64,000 nt of DNA from Streptomyces sp. NBS 14/10 (GTDB lineage Bacteria; Actinomycetota; Actinomycetes; Streptomycetales; Streptomycetaceae), in the NCBI RefSeq assembly GCF_002224125.1, contig NZ_NCSM01000022.1:514885-578884 (forward strand). Reading direction: 5' to 3'. The position numbers were made by a program, and so were the translations under genes. This document shows, in pieces, positions 63,925 through 64,000 of this stretch (the stretch's first letter is position 1; every line of letters starts with the position of its first letter). The notes beneath the pieces are model-generated. The model was not told where the DNA came from. It made no database searches and worked only from the letters and a program-made list of their open reading frames with translations.

Positions 63925-64000
63925 TCAGGCGTCCACCTTGGCCATGACCTCGTCGGTGACGTCGAAGTTGGCGAAGACGTTCTGCACGTCGTCGCTGTCC
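63925..64000 (-). CDS. YebC/PmpR-family protein, C-terminal end
   Basis: Only the last 24 codons are in the window: [20 protein letters not shown] then KVDA and TGA at 63927-63925. This ending is diagnostic of the YebC/PmpR family (probable translation factor or DNA-binding regulator), which normally precedes ruvC in actinobacteria. Confidence 0.92.
   Translation of the reverse strand, partial: DSDDVQNVFANFDVTDEVMAKVDA

Overview
This window is chromosomal DNA of a Streptomyces or very close relative. It is about 70% G+C, uses GTG and TTG starts freely, and carries bldD, mihF (sIHF), a Walker-A-less PriA and DUF349/DUF948/EF-P genes typical of actinobacteria. From memory, the gene order matches the core-chromosome segment of Streptomyces coelicolor around SCO1463-SCO1521. 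That match was not computed here.

Layout. 1-2500: the 3' end of a CbbX/SpoVK-like AAA ATPase, then a degraded insertion sequence (18-bp perfect inverted repeats at 689-706 and 1883-1900, transposase broken by a frameshift and a stop), and a serine recombinase cut off by the right IS end. 2501-10735: SorC-type regulator, rpe, a secreted beta-lactamase-fold protein, rsmB, an ABC exporter with a MerR/SoxR-like promoter, fmt and a small HTH protein. 10736-17136 (all minus strand): priA, metK, coaBC, rpoZ, gmk, mihF. 17342-28202: de novo pyrimidine genes, transcribed pyrR-pyrB-pyrC-membrane protein-carA-carB-pyrD-pyrF, with a PyrR-binding RNA loop beside the pyrR ribosome binding site. 28400-28900: bldD, divergent from pyrR. 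29045-32231: a P-loop protein, M24 peptidase homologue, efp and nusB. 32381-41950: a compact shikimate operon (aroE-aroC-aroK-aroB-aroQ, with four-base overlaps) preceded by mltG, ruvX, alaS and small membrane/DUF genes. 42654-50000: rpsD, a DUF2470 gene with an iron box, rarA/mgsA, a VKOR-family protein, hisS, an MBL hydrolase and a membrane cyclophilin. 50159-51388: a DUF349 protein with a structured leader. 51450-54340: a three-gene overlapping cassette of Ser/Thr kinase-TPR, EACC1-like protein and caspase-TPR, directly downstream of relA. 54381-64000: relA, apt, secF, secD, yajC, ruvB, ruvA, ruvC and the end of a YebC-family gene.

Most of the window is housekeeping: nucleotide, aromatic amino acid and cofactor synthesis, translation, secretion, stringent response and recombination. 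The accessory parts are the IS/recombinase scar, the ABC exporter and, most interesting, the kinase/EACC1/caspase cassette. It has the architecture of a regulated bacterial conflict (programmed-death or anti-phage) system and sits where relA transcription could reach it. Several promoters can be read directly: the bldD operator, an IdeR/DmdR iron box, a long-spacer MerR-type promoter, and many perfect hairpin terminators.
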